Shown: positions 1 through 8,271 of the stretch, in pieces
How the letters are laid out: each line of letters opens with the position of its first letter
How positions within the stretch are numbered: position 1 is the stretch's first letter
Assembly: GCA_036276695.1 (NCBI GenBank)
Contig: DASUOI010000040.1
Span: 1 to 26,172, forward strand
DNA length: 26,172 bases
Source of the DNA: JANWLD01 sp036276695
GTDB lineage: Bacteria > Patescibacteriota > Saccharimonadia > Saccharimonadales > 2-12-FULL-41-12
Direction: 5' to 3'
The notes under the pieces: model-generated
Told to the model about the DNA's origin: nothing
Databases searched by the model: none
What the model saw: only the letters and a program-made list of their open reading frames with translations
Program-made: the position numbers and the translations under genes

Positions 1-898
1 TGACGGTAAAGAATATGCTGATAGACATCAGCAAAACTATATAATAAAACGCATTTTGATTATCCATAAAAGGCAGAACAACATTCATGCCGTAAAGACC
101 GCCAATAACCGTCGGAATGGCAAGGAATATAGCCAAGGCCGTAAGGCGCTTAAATATTTTGTTTAGGTTATTCGTGGTTATTACGTTATAGGCCTGCCGC
201 ACATTTACCACAGTTCGAAGCCGCGATTTACACTGTTCTATCAGCTCGTTGGTATTTAGCATGATGTCTTCGACCATTTCTTTATCATCCTCATAAAGCT
301 TCATGTATTTGCCCGATTCCAGCGCATTTAATACCAAGGCTTGAGGCAGTAGAGCTGATAAAAATTCATTCAGGTCTTCTTCCAGCTCAATGAATTTTAT
401 CAGGTCTATGCTGCTGGCCTCGGTCCGGCGCATCTGCGAACGGAAACGGAGAATTTGTTTGGATATCTGCAGGAGCTGGCTGCGGTAAGAGTGGTTGATT
501 TCTTGGAAAATCTGCAGAAATGTCTTGGTCTTTTGCGTAGTAGACAGGTGTACTTTACCGCTTATTACTCTTTCTAAAATATCGTCGTTGTTGCGCATGA
601 CGGTAATAATGTTTTTATCGGTGGAAACAATAAGCATCGGCTCGGTAGGTATGTCCGGGTCGGTCGGTCGACAGTAGCGGCAGAATACATATGTAGCGCC
701 TTCGCTTTCTTCTACGCGGGGCGCTTCGTGCGGGTCAGTCGCATCGGTAAGTATGTCTTTGTCTAGATTAAAATCCTTGGCCAGCTTTTCAAGTTCGGCC
801 TCCGTAGGTTCGACAGCATGAACCCAACTGCCGGCTTTTGCTGTTTTGACGGCATGTAATTTAGGGTCACGAGCAGTGCTGTGGTAAACATTAATCAT
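1..898 (-). CDS. corA: CorA-family Mg2+/Co2+ channel (C-terminus outside window)
   Basis: Divalent-cation channel of the CorA family, an inner-membrane pentamer for Mg2+ uptake. Reading the minus strand from ATG at 898 gives 299 codons with no stop before the window edge. The first ~230 residues form the soluble cytoplasmic domain, ending in a long helical stretch. The first membrane helix carries the family signature YGMN (GMN at residues 270-272), followed by an acidic/Asn loop (MDNQN) and the start of the second helix (FYYIVLLMSIS). Only the end of helix 2 and the short basic tail are missing. The gene lies 38 nt downstream of the metK stop on the same strand, so it may be co-transcribed with metK. 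No Shine-Dalgarno sequence is seen; a TACAAT lies 10 nt before the start, so an own promoter is also possible. The family call is firm; the transported ion is inferred from the family. Confidence 0.93.
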   Translation of the reverse strand, partial: MINVYHSTARDPKLHAVKTAKAGSWVHAVEPTEAELEKLAKDFNLDKDILTDATDPHEAPRVEESEGATYVFCRYCRPTDPDIPTEPMLIVSTDKNIITVMRNNDDILERVISGKVHLSTTQKTKTFLQIFQEINHSYRSQLLQISKQILRFRSQMRRTEASSIDLIKFIELEEDLNEFLSALLPQALVLNALESGKYMKLYEDDKEMVEDIMLNTNELIEQCKSRLRTVVNVRQAYNVITTNNLNKIFKRLTALAIFLAIPTVIGGLYGMNVVLPFMDNQNAFYYIVLLMSISIFFTV

Positions 899-936
899 CT
901 TACAGATAATTGTACCAGAACTTACAAGTCACGTTG

Positions 937-2046
937 CTAGGCAATCTTCTCCCATGGTAAGTCCGGTTTGCCGAAATGTCCGTAGACAGACGTTTTGGAA
1001 TATATAGGCTTTTTCAAATCTAACCCCTTGATAATTCCTTGGACTGAAGTGTCGAGTAGATTATTAGCAAAGGTTTCAATCTTTTTACTGTCTACCTTGG
1101 CGGAACCGAAAGTCTCAACCGTCTGCATCAACGGTTTTGGCTGTCCTATGACATATGCCAAGGCTACTTCGCACTCAGAAGCCATGCCCGCCGCAACGAC
1201 ATTTTTGGCAATATAGCGCGCAGCATATGCTCCGGATCTGTCGACTTTTGTAGGGTCCTTGCCTGACAAAGCCCCCCCACCGACTCGCGCGTATCCGCCG
1301 TAAGTATCCACGACTATCTTGCGTCCGGTCAGACCGGCATCCGATTCCGGCCCGGGAATATGCCATACTCCCGTACCGTTTACTACTATCCCTGCTTCGT
1401 TTAGCTTGATATCAAAGCTCTCAATAACCGGCCTGATTATATGCTCTACAGCCTGGTTTTTAACGGTTTTCGGGTCGACACTTTCGCTATGGGCAAGAGC
1501 CAGAACTGTTTTTTCAGCGCCTATAGGTTTGCCGTCCATGTACTGAATGGTCACCTGGGCTTTACCGTCCGGCCTCAACCAATCAAGTACTTCTTTTTCC
1601 CTGCACTCATCAATTCTTTTAGTTAAAGCATGGGCAACCATTATAGGTAGCGGCATCAGCTCTTTCGACTCATCCAAGGCATAGCCGAACATTATGCCTT
1701 GGTCTCCGGCCCCACCCGGATCCACGCCGACAGAAATTTCTGACGATTGCTGGTGGAGAAAGCTGGAAAAGTTAGACTGGTCTGAAAATTTCCATTCAGG
1801 TTTGGTGTAACCAAGCTCGGCTATCTTGCTTCTGGCTAGCGCTTCGTAATCAATTTTGGCTTTTGTCTTAACTTCCCCGAATAGGCTTATCTGGTTTTCG
1901 CCAACTACTGTCTCTATAGCCGTATGGGAAGACGGATCTTGGCGCAACGCTTCGTCTAAGATAGCGTCGCTAATATAATCGCAAATCTTATCCGGGTGGC
2001 CGGCGCATACGGATTCGCTGGTAAACAATTTAGGTTGTTGGGACAT
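937..2046 (-). CDS. metK: S-adenosylmethionine synthetase (methionine adenosyltransferase)
   Basis: Cytosolic enzyme making S-adenosylmethionine from methionine and ATP. The protein is 369 aa, normal for MetK, and all three family regions are present: SESVCAGHPDK near the N-terminus (ATP/methionine binding), GAGDQGIMFGYA in the middle, and GGGALSGKDPTKVDRSGAY (P-loop-like region). The start is ATG 2046 (MSQQPKLFTSES), which has AAAGGA seven nt upstream. An in-frame ATG at 2088 would add 14 residues (MILSCPFGG...) unlike any MetK N-terminus, and its codons form the 5' arm of the terminator hairpin, so it is rejected. An S-box riboswitch lies directly upstream. corA follows 38 nt downstream. 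Confidence 0.98.
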   Translation of the reverse strand: MSQQPKLFTSESVCAGHPDKICDYISDAILDEALRQDPSSHTAIETVVGENQISLFGEVKTKAKIDYEALARSKIAELGYTKPEWKFSDQSNFSSFLHQQSSEISVGVDPGGAGDQGIMFGYALDESKELMPLPIMVAHALTKRIDECREKEVLDWLRPDGKAQVTIQYMDGKPIGAEKTVLALAHSESVDPKTVKNQAVEHIIRPVIESFDIKLNEAGIVVNGTGVWHIPGPESDAGLTGRKIVVDTYGGYARVGGGALSGKDPTKVDRSGAYAARYIAKNVVAAGMASECEVALAYVIGQPKPLMQTVETFGSAKVDSKKIETFANNLLDTSVQGIIKGLDLKKPIYSKTSVYGHFGKPDLPWEKIA

Positions 2047-2085
2047 TAAAAAATCCTTTCTACCGCCAAACGGACAAGAAAGGAT
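2047..2085 (-). terminator. Riboswitch expression platform: intrinsic terminator that also buries the metK SD
   Basis: On the minus strand ATCCTTTC (2085-2078) pairs with GAAAGGAT (2060-2053), with an inner CCG/CGG, followed by a run of six T ending one nt before the metK ATG. The 3' arm is itself the ribosome-binding site (AAAGGA), so the hairpin can stop transcription and also block initiation. The P4/P1 3' strand of the aptamer (GGAAAGAT) can pair with the terminator 5' arm with one bulge, which supplies the antiterminator. Confidence 0.88.
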
Positions 2086-2096
2086 CATAGATGATC

Positions 2097-2196
2097 GATA
2101 TCTTTCCGCGTTCTAAGCGGCCTAGATGGGGCACCCGGCTTTACCCGGGTTGCCGGCGGTTCATTGAGCTAGCTCTCTCCCCGCACTCTTTATATC
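2097..2196 (-). promoter_or_regulatory. SAM-I (S-box) riboswitch aptamer upstream of metK
   Basis: On the minus strand the 100 nt before metK contain every S-box element in order. P1 is GATATA (2196-2191) with GATATC (2102-2097). Then comes AAGAG and P2 (GCGG/CCGC) with a kink-turn-like GGGGA opposite AATGAA. The P2 apical loop CTAG can pair with CTAG in J3/4, matching the known pseudoknot. The invariant CCGGCAACC is followed by P3 (ACCCGG/CCGGGT), then GGTGCC. P4 is CCGC/GCGG, followed by GGAAAGAT. Position upstream of a SAM synthetase fits the known role: high SAM shuts off metK. The sequence match is direct; ligand binding is inferred from the family. Confidence 0.93.
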
Positions 2197-2279
2197 TGCA
2201 ATTTGTTAATAATCTTAATCTAACACAGCCTTTAGCCGTATAGCAATCATATATGTAGTTAAAGACGATAATTATCTGA

Positions 2280-2285
2280 TACAAT
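2280..2285 (+). promoter_or_regulatory. -10 box TACAAT, leaderless-type, MFS gene
   Basis: TACAAT ends 6 nt before ATG 2292, which places the expected transcription start on or next to the start codon. No Shine-Dalgarno sequence is present. Confidence 0.6.
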
Positions 2286-2291
2286 TCGAGA

Positions 2292-3575
2292 ATGAATACC
2301 GAGTCAAGGCGCGTCCAGCGTACATACCTGACTTTGACTTTGCTTAACACCCTGGCAACTTCATTGATATGGGGAATCAACACCCTATTTCTTTTGGATG
2401 CCGGACTTTCTAACACCCAGGCTTTCGCAGCTAATGCCTTTTTCACCGCCGGACAACTGCTTTTTGAAGTACCTACCGGCGTGGTCGCTGACAGTCGCGG
2501 CCGACGGACATCATTCTTACTAGGAGCCCTGACTTTAGGACTTTCTACGGCTGGGTATCTATATATGTGGGAAATACAAGGGCCTTTCTGGGGTTGGGCA
2601 CTTTCTTCTGTAGTCTTAGGTCTTGGCTACACCTTCTTCTCTGGAGCAGTTGAAGCCTGGCTGGTTGACGCGCTTCATTACACCAAATTCAAAGGCAATC
2701 TGGACAACATATTCGCCAAAGGCCAAGTTGTCAGTGGTATCGCTATGCTTAGCGGTTCGGTGGCTGGGGGAATCATTGCCCAAGCCAGTAACTTAGGAGT
2801 GCCCTATATTGCCCGAGCAGCTATTTTAGGACTTAGCTTTATAGTGGCATTCATGGTCATGCGGGACATAGGCTTTACGCCCGAAAAGAGCAAACAGCCG
2901 ATAAGAGAAGCCAAGAAGATATTAGATGCTTCAATAGAGCATGGTATCAAAAACCGAAAAGTGCGGTGGATAATGCTGTCTTCTCCTTTTATGATGGGGA
3001 TCAGCTTTTATGTGTTCTACGCTATGCAGCCGTATCTATTGAAGCTTTATGGCAACCCGGAAGCATACTCCGTAGCCGGATTGGTCGCGGCAATTGTGGC
3101 TGGAGCACAGATACTCGGCGGTACGATTGTGCCTAAGATTATAAAAATATTCGATAAGCGCACTACAGTCTTGCTGGGTGGTTTTTCTATAAGCGCGCTG
3201 GTGCTTGTCATATTCGGTTTTATCAATTCCTTCCCTGTAGCCATCGGGCTTATTGTCATATGGGCCATGATTTTCGCAACCTCCATGCCGGTACGCCAGG
3301 CATACATAAACGGAGTCATACCGTCGAAACAACGGGCAACCGTATTGTCTTTTGACTCAATGATTGGTTCCGGAGGCGGCGTCATATTCCAGCCGGCATT
3401 AGGTAAGGTTGCCGATGTTTATAGCTATTCGGCTTCCTATATGGTAGGTGGGATAGTCAGCGCTATCGCTGTTCCGTTTGTTTATTTAGCTCGCAAGGAA
3501 AATTCAGAATCCGACCCGATTAAAAAATCAGACGAAGATCATGACGATGATGTCATGGAAGAATTTAAGAGATAG
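2292..3575 (+). CDS. Major facilitator superfamily transporter
   Basis: 427-aa polytopic membrane protein with about twelve hydrophobic segments, a normal MFS length. The loop between helices 2 and 3 carries MFS motif A as PTGVVADSRGRR (residues 61-72). The central loop (around residues 195-220) is basic and hydrophilic (PEKSKQPIREAKK), separating the two six-helix halves. The C-terminus is an acidic cytoplasmic tail (DEDHDDDVMEE). The substrate cannot be read from the sequence; the overall look is of a drug/solute efflux or uptake permease. The gene is divergent from the riboswitch-metK unit, and its 3' end overlaps the convergent acylphosphatase gene by 11 bp. Confidence 0.9.
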   Translation: MNTESRRVQRTYLTLTLLNTLATSLIWGINTLFLLDAGLSNTQAFAANAFFTAGQLLFEVPTGVVADSRGRRTSFLLGALTLGLSTAGYLYMWEIQGPFWGWALSSVVLGLGYTFFSGAVEAWLVDALHYTKFKGNLDNIFAKGQVVSGIAMLSGSVAGGIIAQASNLGVPYIARAAILGLSFIVAFMVMRDIGFTPEKSKQPIREAKKILDASIEHGIKNRKVRWIMLSSPFMMGISFYVFYAMQPYLLKLYGNPEAYSVAGLVAAIVAGAQILGGTIVPKIIKIFDKRTTVLLGGFSISALVLVIFGFINSFPVAIGLIVIWAMIFATSMPVRQAYINGVIPSKQRATVLSFDSMIGSGGGVIFQPALGKVADVYSYSASYMVGGIVSAIAVPFVYLARKENSESDPIKKSDEDHDDDVMEEFKR

Positions 3576-3831
3576 AAAAATCTTTGTAGTTTTTTAGTTC
3601 GCCCTCTGAGTAGTCAATGTTCTCTACATTGGCATGCTCCGGGCCTTCTTTGCACCAGTTAAGCAGTTCTTGTAGCGCCTCTTCGCTGCCTTCAGCTTCT
3701 ATTTTTACTGTTCCATCAGACAGATTTTCCACCGTCCCTAAAAGCCCCAGCTCCCCTGCTTTTTCTGCAGTACTCTGCCGGAACCAAACGCCCTGAACCC
3801 TGCCGTATACCTTGATGCTAAGGTGCTTCAT
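3565..3831 (-). CDS. acyP: Acylphosphatase
   Basis: Small cytosolic hydrolase of acyl phosphates, 88 aa, the usual length for the family. The signature GRVQGVWFR sits at residues 10-18 and contains the phosphate-binding loop with catalytic Arg18. The second signature GTVENLSDGTV (residues 32-42) contains catalytic Asn36. The start codon lies 9 nt after the stop of the large anchored protein on the same strand, so the two are probably co-transcribed and perhaps translationally coupled. No separate Shine-Dalgarno sequence is clear. Confidence 0.95.
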   Translation of the reverse strand: MKHLSIKVYGRVQGVWFRQSTAEKAGELGLLGTVENLSDGTVKIEAEGSEEALQELLNWCKEGPEHANVENIDYSEGELKNYKDFSIS

Positions 3832-3840
3832 TGGCTTGAG

Positions 3841-5769
3841 CTAATTATTTGAACCGGTTTTTTCGAAAGTGCTTCCATCGCTGAGTTTAGCACTAAGCGT
3901 ATATTTTAGACATCCGTTCGCGTTGCAATCAAACGGGTTGTATTCAATGCCCGAGAAGAAATCTGCAGGAAGGCCTGACATATTAGCTGCCCGCCACGAC
4001 TGGTCATTAAGCTGGGATTTTGTAGGATAAATTGCGTTTTCTGCAAAGTAAACTTCTATATTGGAATAGATAGAGTTAACATTTGCTTTTGTCTCCGCAT
4101 CGCCAGCCTTTGCGTTTATACCAGAAGCTGGACTTGCTCCTCCATATACAGTAGCTAGCGATTTAGGGTCTATACCTAGTTCTTTCAATAGTTTTCCTAT
4201 ACCTATAGTGTTGTTCGGCTTGGTTATTTCAAAATCTCCACTTAGAGATTTCATGCTCAAAGTTATCTTGCCGTCATAAGCTCCTTCATTTTCACCGCCG
4301 TTAAAAGTTACCTCGCCGCTGCTTTCAGCAGTATTCAGGTTAGTCGTAACCGTTATTTTGGAGTTAAAGTTTCCTTCTTCGCTAGCAAATGCGAAGAATA
4401 AGCCGACTTCATCGGTGCCGTCATAGTTCTGGCCTATATCGAAGTATGATTTTTTATCTTCGCTATAAATACGGATTTTTTTGATAAGCTTATACTTCGA
4501 ATCTATCCACATTTCGAATGTATCTTCAGCTTTTATAGTGTCGGCGTCCTTTTGGCAATCCTCGCCTATCTTTTGTTTTTGCTCTTCTATCTGCTCATCA
4601 TTCAACCCTGAGAATTTTTTGTATGTCGGACTGGACGCCAATGTGTTTGAGACAGCCTCGCAATATTTTTTGTAATTTTCTTTGTTCAAAGCCACCTCAT
4701 AATGGAAGGTATCTGTGCCCTCAACTTCTTCTTTGCCCAAATATTGCTTGTTTTCTATCACTGCTTTTTCCGGGTCGGTAGTAAAGACATATTCATTAGT
4801 ATCGCCGTATAAGTCACGTATCAGCGATGATATTTCATCAAAGGTCGGGAAATCTTCTGTATTATCTTGTGTTTCTGGAGCTTCAAGGCCGTATTGGTCA
4901 GCAATGGATTGTAAATAGTCCGATGATATTTCCAGCCACTTGCCTTCATATTTGCTAATGCCCGGCAAGAACAAGTCCGCGCCAAGAGCTTTCATGCCTT
5001 TAAGGTTCAGGTAGGTATCCGGGAATTCCTTGCCATCGGCGGTTTCACTCAGAACACTCAGATCGAGATTAATAGGCTCCGACCCTTCCACGGGAAGACC
5101 TAGTTTTAAGTTTGAGTCCAGCTTAGTTTCATCAAACTTAGCGTTGAACTCGCCGTTGATATTCTGATTGTTGTAGTTTATGTCCATAGTGGCATTAACT
5201 TCGGACTTTTTGAACTTATCGTAAGTTTCCCGTTCTGTCGCTTGGTTGAGTATCATCTCCAACGCATCGCCGGACCTGTTCATACCGGTTCTATAAACAT
5301 TCTCCGGCTTATTAGGGATGTAATAGCCGAACACGTAGCCGGCAATTAGAAGAACTAATAGAATTGGTAGGCCTATCAAAAATAATTTTTTCTTAAAAAA
5401 GCTAGGATTAGCACCTGCACCCGCAGTGCTTATCGGGTCCGAAGGGAAAATCTCAGGACCGCCCGGTTGAGCTGGGTTGGGACCAAACTGAGTCCCGCCG
5501 GGAGAAGACGGAGTACTTTGGCTTGGACTGGCGGGCGGGTTAGTGCTGGCAAAACCAGTTTGATTATTCTGTGGAAGTTCGTTTTTAATCGGTTCGCTTG
5601 GCGGTGGCGGTGGAGACGGATTATCCGCTGCAGGGGCAGGTGGAGGAGAATTCTCGGCACCTGTCGGCTGAATAACTCCGCCCGGAGATGAGGGTATATC
5701 ATCCTTAGGAGCCGGAGGATTATTATTCGGATTTATTTGATTATTATTTTCTTCTGAATCAGGGCTCAT
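3841..5769 (-). CDS. Anchored surface protein: Pro-rich N-terminus, TM, large ectodomain, pseudopilin-like C-terminus
   Basis: 642 aa. Residues 1-124 are disordered and rich in Pro, Asn, Ser and Gly (runs such as PPPPPSEP), predicted cytoplasmic. FFKKK (124-128) precedes one hydrophobic helix (about 129-150). The rest would be outside: about 390 residues of mostly beta-like sequence with repeated NxNxT and LDL patterns, resembling LolA/LppX-type lipoprotein domains in general character. The last ~85 residues (AETKANVNSIYSNIEVYF..., YPTKSQLND, then CNANGC and KYTLSAKL) look like the globular C-terminus of type II/IV pseudopilins of CPR bacteria: an alpha segment, YPT loop, Cys pair and final strands. 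This is an unusual order, since pseudopilins normally begin with the pilin helix. Function unknown. The gene lies between the PH-like gene (53-nt gap) and acyP (9-nt gap). Confidence 0.75.
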   Translation of the reverse strand: MSPDSEENNNQINPNNNPPAPKDDIPSSPGGVIQPTGAENSPPPAPAADNPSPPPPPSEPIKNELPQNNQTGFASTNPPASPSQSTPSSPGGTQFGPNPAQPGGPEIFPSDPISTAGAGANPSFFKKKLFLIGLPILLVLLIAGYVFGYYIPNKPENVYRTGMNRSGDALEMILNQATERETYDKFKKSEVNATMDINYNNQNINGEFNAKFDETKLDSNLKLGLPVEGSEPINLDLSVLSETADGKEFPDTYLNLKGMKALGADLFLPGISKYEGKWLEISSDYLQSIADQYGLEAPETQDNTEDFPTFDEISSLIRDLYGDTNEYVFTTDPEKAVIENKQYLGKEEVEGTDTFHYEVALNKENYKKYCEAVSNTLASSPTYKKFSGLNDEQIEEQKQKIGEDCQKDADTIKAEDTFEMWIDSKYKLIKKIRIYSEDKKSYFDIGQNYDGTDEVGLFFAFASEEGNFNSKITVTTNLNTAESSGEVTFNGGENEGAYDGKITLSMKSLSGDFEITKPNNTIGIGKLLKELGIDPKSLATVYGGASPASGINAKAGDAETKANVNSIYSNIEVYFAENAIYPTKSQLNDQSWRAANMSGLPADFFSGIEYNPFDCNANGCLKYTLSAKLSDGSTFEKTGSNN

Positions 5770-5822
5770 TTAATAAGCGTTAGTTTTATACTAAAAGTAG
5801 TGTAGCACAATTGCCCGCTAAT

Positions 5823-6506
5823 CTACTCAGCGCCGGATCTTCTTTCAAGAAGAATGTCGTGAACTTTCTCAGCCTGCTTCAGAGTAAGCCCAGGAAGCAT
5901 TCCTTCCGCTGTAGTTATATTTCCGCCTATAACATCGTTTTTATGAAACAGGCTATTGCCGGATGTTTCAATCTCTATTCTGGCCAAACCTAATATTCTG
6001 TCGGTAAAAGTACGGGTGATATTTACGTTATGAATCTTGTCAAAGGGTATGCTGATGTGCTTCTTATGTATTATCCCGTACTCCATATTGAAGCTATACT
6101 CGTCAATTCCGTAATAAAAATATCCGTGTACTAAACTGGCAAAAATATAAAGCGTAAAAATATAGAAGATCAGCGCCCCGGCAGACATAAGAGGCTCAAT
6201 AATTAGCCCTCCCAAAAGCAGGAGGAAAATTATCCCGGTATATTTAAGATACCCTATTACAAATGACCACTTTGCCCGACCGCAAAGATTCTTTTTATTT
6301 ATTATCCCCGGCTTAGCTTTTTTGTGCGCGGAATGAGGCTTATGCGCATTTGCCACTGCTTGGGCGCCAACCGTATTAACTATCGTAGGTTCTTGGGCTC
6401 TGTAAACTGCTGCTTCGTCACCGTGCTGTGCCGCTCCGCAAAACTGGCAAAAGTTCGAGGTTTCTCGTATCATCTTCCCGCAGTTACTGCAATATATACT
6501 TGCCAT
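5823..6506 (-). CDS. Zinc-ribbon membrane protein with bacterial PH-like (DUF304/YdbS) domain
   Basis: 227 aa. The N-terminus is a treble-clef/zinc-ribbon: Cys6-x2-Cys9 and Cys20-x2-Cys23 (CSNCG ... CQFCG). A basic, His/Lys-rich linker (residues 55-75, HKPHSAHKKAKPG) leads to two membrane helices at about 83-127. The C-terminal ~100 residues (YGIDEYSFNMEYGIIHKKHISIPFDKIHNVNI, then DRILGLARIEIETSG) match the YdbS/DUF304 bacterial PH-like pattern, in which a membrane-adjacent PH domain faces the cytosol. Function unknown. It heads a minus-strand group with the anchored protein and acyP. TATAAT ends 8 nt before the ATG and there is no Shine-Dalgarno site, consistent with a leaderless or very short-leader mRNA. 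Confidence 0.85.
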   Translation of the reverse strand: MASIYCSNCGKMIRETSNFCQFCGAAQHGDEAAVYRAQEPTIVNTVGAQAVANAHKPHSAHKKAKPGIINKKNLCGRAKWSFVIGYLKYTGIIFLLLLGGLIIEPLMSAGALIFYIFTLYIFASLVHGYFYYGIDEYSFNMEYGIIHKKHISIPFDKIHNVNITRTFTDRILGLARIEIETSGNSLFHKNDVIGGNITTAEGMLPGLTLKQAEKVHDILLERRSGAE

Positions 6507-6514
6507 TTGCAGAT

Positions 6515-6520
6515 ATTATA
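6515..6520 (-). promoter_or_regulatory. -10 box TATAAT before the PH-domain gene
   Basis: GGCTATAAT on the minus strand, 8 nt before ATG 6506; no ribosome-binding site lies between. Confidence 0.6.
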
Positions 6521-6550
6521 GCCTAAACGGGTTTTCCTTAAGAATCGCTT

Positions 6551-7669
6551 TTATTTTTGATGTGGGGTATAGATAAATTCTTGGTCTGGTACGAGATCGC
6601 TCAGGTCTTTAGCAAAATAAGCCATAAAAGGATCTACATCTGATGCATCTTTAAGTTTCGTTGGCGGCAAACACCTTACCTTGATCTCGTCGCCCATACG
6701 CCATAGCGAAAGCGGCATTACATAAGTATTCGGATGAGACATAAGCCTTGCTGTCCCTTCGCTGACTCCGCCGCCGCGGGTACTTCCTATTGGAGACCAC
6801 ATTACTAGCGCATTTCCTTCGTCCAGCAGCTTATTATTGTCTTCTGCCGCTTCCCTGTTATTGCGGTCTACTTCAACATCAGGTAACACGCCTTCTATAA
6901 CATTCCTGGATGCTTCCGTCTTAGGAAGCAACAAATAAGTCGTATCGGCAATGGTACTTACTACATCAAGCATTACAACCTTGCCAAGATTTGGCACGCT
7001 ATATTCTCCCCAAGCAATTGCTTTGCTTAAGCCTAATGCAGTTTTCTCCGGAGTAAAGCCTTGTTCGTCAAATAAGTCCAAGTCCATTTTTAATGCAATT
7101 GCGGTATCGATTATGTCTTTTGCATGATAAGTTATGCCGAGTATGCTTTTACCTTGCTTCATTAGTTTTATAGCCTCTTTTATTGCCTCGCGGGTGCCTC
7201 GATCATTGCTAAGTTCAGCTATTGCGTCAGGGTATCTGGGATCAACATTTTCCGCTACAAAATCAGTGTTTTCCCGAGGCTGGCGAGCTCCTTCTACTGA
7301 AAACCTCATAGGTGCTTGGCCTGGATACTCGCTAGGGTCATCCGGCAAAAAATCCATCAAACTTCCTTCAGCTTCTACATGATCATTTAAGAGAGACCTG
7401 GCGACTTTCGGAAGAGCGTCTACATATAATCTTCTGTCTCTTACGGCTTGGACGGAGCTAGGGCTCGGGCGCATAGCTGTAGGTATTTGGCCAAGATTTG
7501 TTATTACTTCAAGTTCCGAAAGCGGGTCTTGTCCGCCCTGCTGACGGGCAAGTTCTCCTCCGTAATAAAATACAGTGTCGCCATAATCAACACCCCATCT
7601 TTCGCAGACAGTCTCAAATTGCTGTTTTTGCTGACTTAATGAAGGATCTAGCTCGCTTGGGTCTGGCAT
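6551..7669 (-). CDS. Hypothetical protein, possibly a very divergent PlsC-like acyltransferase
   Basis: 372 aa, soluble, acidic, no signal peptide or membrane helix. I do not recognise the family with confidence. The order of weak motifs in the second half resembles lysophospholipid acyltransferases: ITYHAKDIID (His182, Asp188) where PlsC proteins have NHxxxxD, LLLPKTEASR (247-255) in place of the second Arg motif, WSPIGSTRGGGVSEGTARL (291-309) in place of FPEGTR...G.arl, then a hydrophobic VMPLSLW strand as in the usual 'pivPv' strand. The His-Asp spacing is one residue too long, so the match may be fortuitous. The first 170 residues show no recognisable feature. Transcribed divergently from the DUF1801 gene with a 127-nt gap. 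Confidence 0.72.
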   Translation of the reverse strand: MPDPSELDPSLSQQKQQFETVCERWGVDYGDTVFYYGGELARQQGGQDPLSELEVITNLGQIPTAMRPSPSSVQAVRDRRLYVDALPKVARSLLNDHVEAEGSLMDFLPDDPSEYPGQAPMRFSVEGARQPRENTDFVAENVDPRYPDAIAELSNDRGTREAIKEAIKLMKQGKSILGITYHAKDIIDTAIALKMDLDLFDEQGFTPEKTALGLSKAIAWGEYSVPNLGKVVMLDVVSTIADTTYLLLPKTEASRNVIEGVLPDVEVDRNNREAAEDNNKLLDEGNALVMWSPIGSTRGGGVSEGTARLMSHPNTYVMPLSLWRMGDEIKVRCLPPTKLKDASDVDPFMAYFAKDLSDLVPDQEFIYTPHQK

Positions 7670-7784
7670 GATTTAACAGTTATCTTATATATGCTTTTAG
7701 TAATGAAGAAATCTCATTTTCACAATACATTACCAGATTCCCATCAAAATAAAAATTGCTTATGCAAACAGTCCGTGAAGCGAG

Positions 7785-7790
7785 TATTAT
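7785..7790 (+). promoter_or_regulatory. -10 box TATTAT, leaderless-type, DUF1801 gene
   Basis: TATTAT ends exactly 6 nt before ATG 7797; no Shine-Dalgarno sequence. Confidence 0.55.
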
Positions 7791-7796
7791 ATAGAT

Positions 7797-8222
7797 ATGG
7801 CCAAGGTAGAGCTCAAGACCAAAAAGAACGACGGTGATGTCGATAAATTCTTAAATAGCGTAGAAAGTGAACAACGCCGTAAAGATGCCAAGATAGTAAC
7901 TAAACTTATGGAAGAAATTACCGGGGAAAAACCGGTCATGTGGGGTTCTTCCATCATAGGGTTTGGAACTTATCATTATAAATCCCCCGCTACCGGCCGC
8001 GAGGGCGACTGGATGCGCATAGCCGTATCACCCAGAAAGCAGAATCTGACCGTTTATTTACTGGACGGATTTTCCGAATATTCTAAGTTATTAGCCAAAC
8101 TCGGCAAGCATAAAACCGGCAAATCCTGCTTATATATAAATAAGCTGGAAGATGTAGATATGGATGTCCTAAGCAAGATGATTAAAAAATCTTACGAATC
8201 CAAAGCCTTAGGCGAAACTTAA
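7797..8222 (+). CDS. DUF1801 (YdhG-like) domain protein
   Basis: 141-aa cytosolic protein. The pattern VDKFLNSVESEQRRKDAKIVTKLMEEITGEKPVMWGSSIIGFGTYHYKS, followed by GDWMRIAVSPRKQNLTVYLLDG and an amphipathic C-terminal helix, is typical of the DUF1801/YdhG family. The biochemical role of the family is not established. Length is normal. It is monocistronic or heads a loose plus-strand group with the following orphan gene (49-nt gap). Confidence 0.88.
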   Translation: MAKVELKTKKNDGDVDKFLNSVESEQRRKDAKIVTKLMEEITGEKPVMWGSSIIGFGTYHYKSPATGREGDWMRIAVSPRKQNLTVYLLDGFSEYSKLLAKLGKHKTGKSCLYINKLEDVDMDVLSKMIKKSYESKALGET

Positions 8223-8271
8223 TAATATAATTTTGTTTTTTTGCCAATTTTAAATTAAAATATCTTGTTAG

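Noticed and set aside
2047..2088. Longer metK reading frame from ATG 2088 (14 extra residues)
   Set aside because: The extra codons form the riboswitch terminator, and the downstream ATG at 2046 has a well-placed SD and the family-typical N-terminus.
2141..2446. Minus-strand 101-codon frame across the riboswitch and MFS start
   Set aside because: It overlaps the structured riboswitch and the MFS coding start, and its sequence has no protein-like character.
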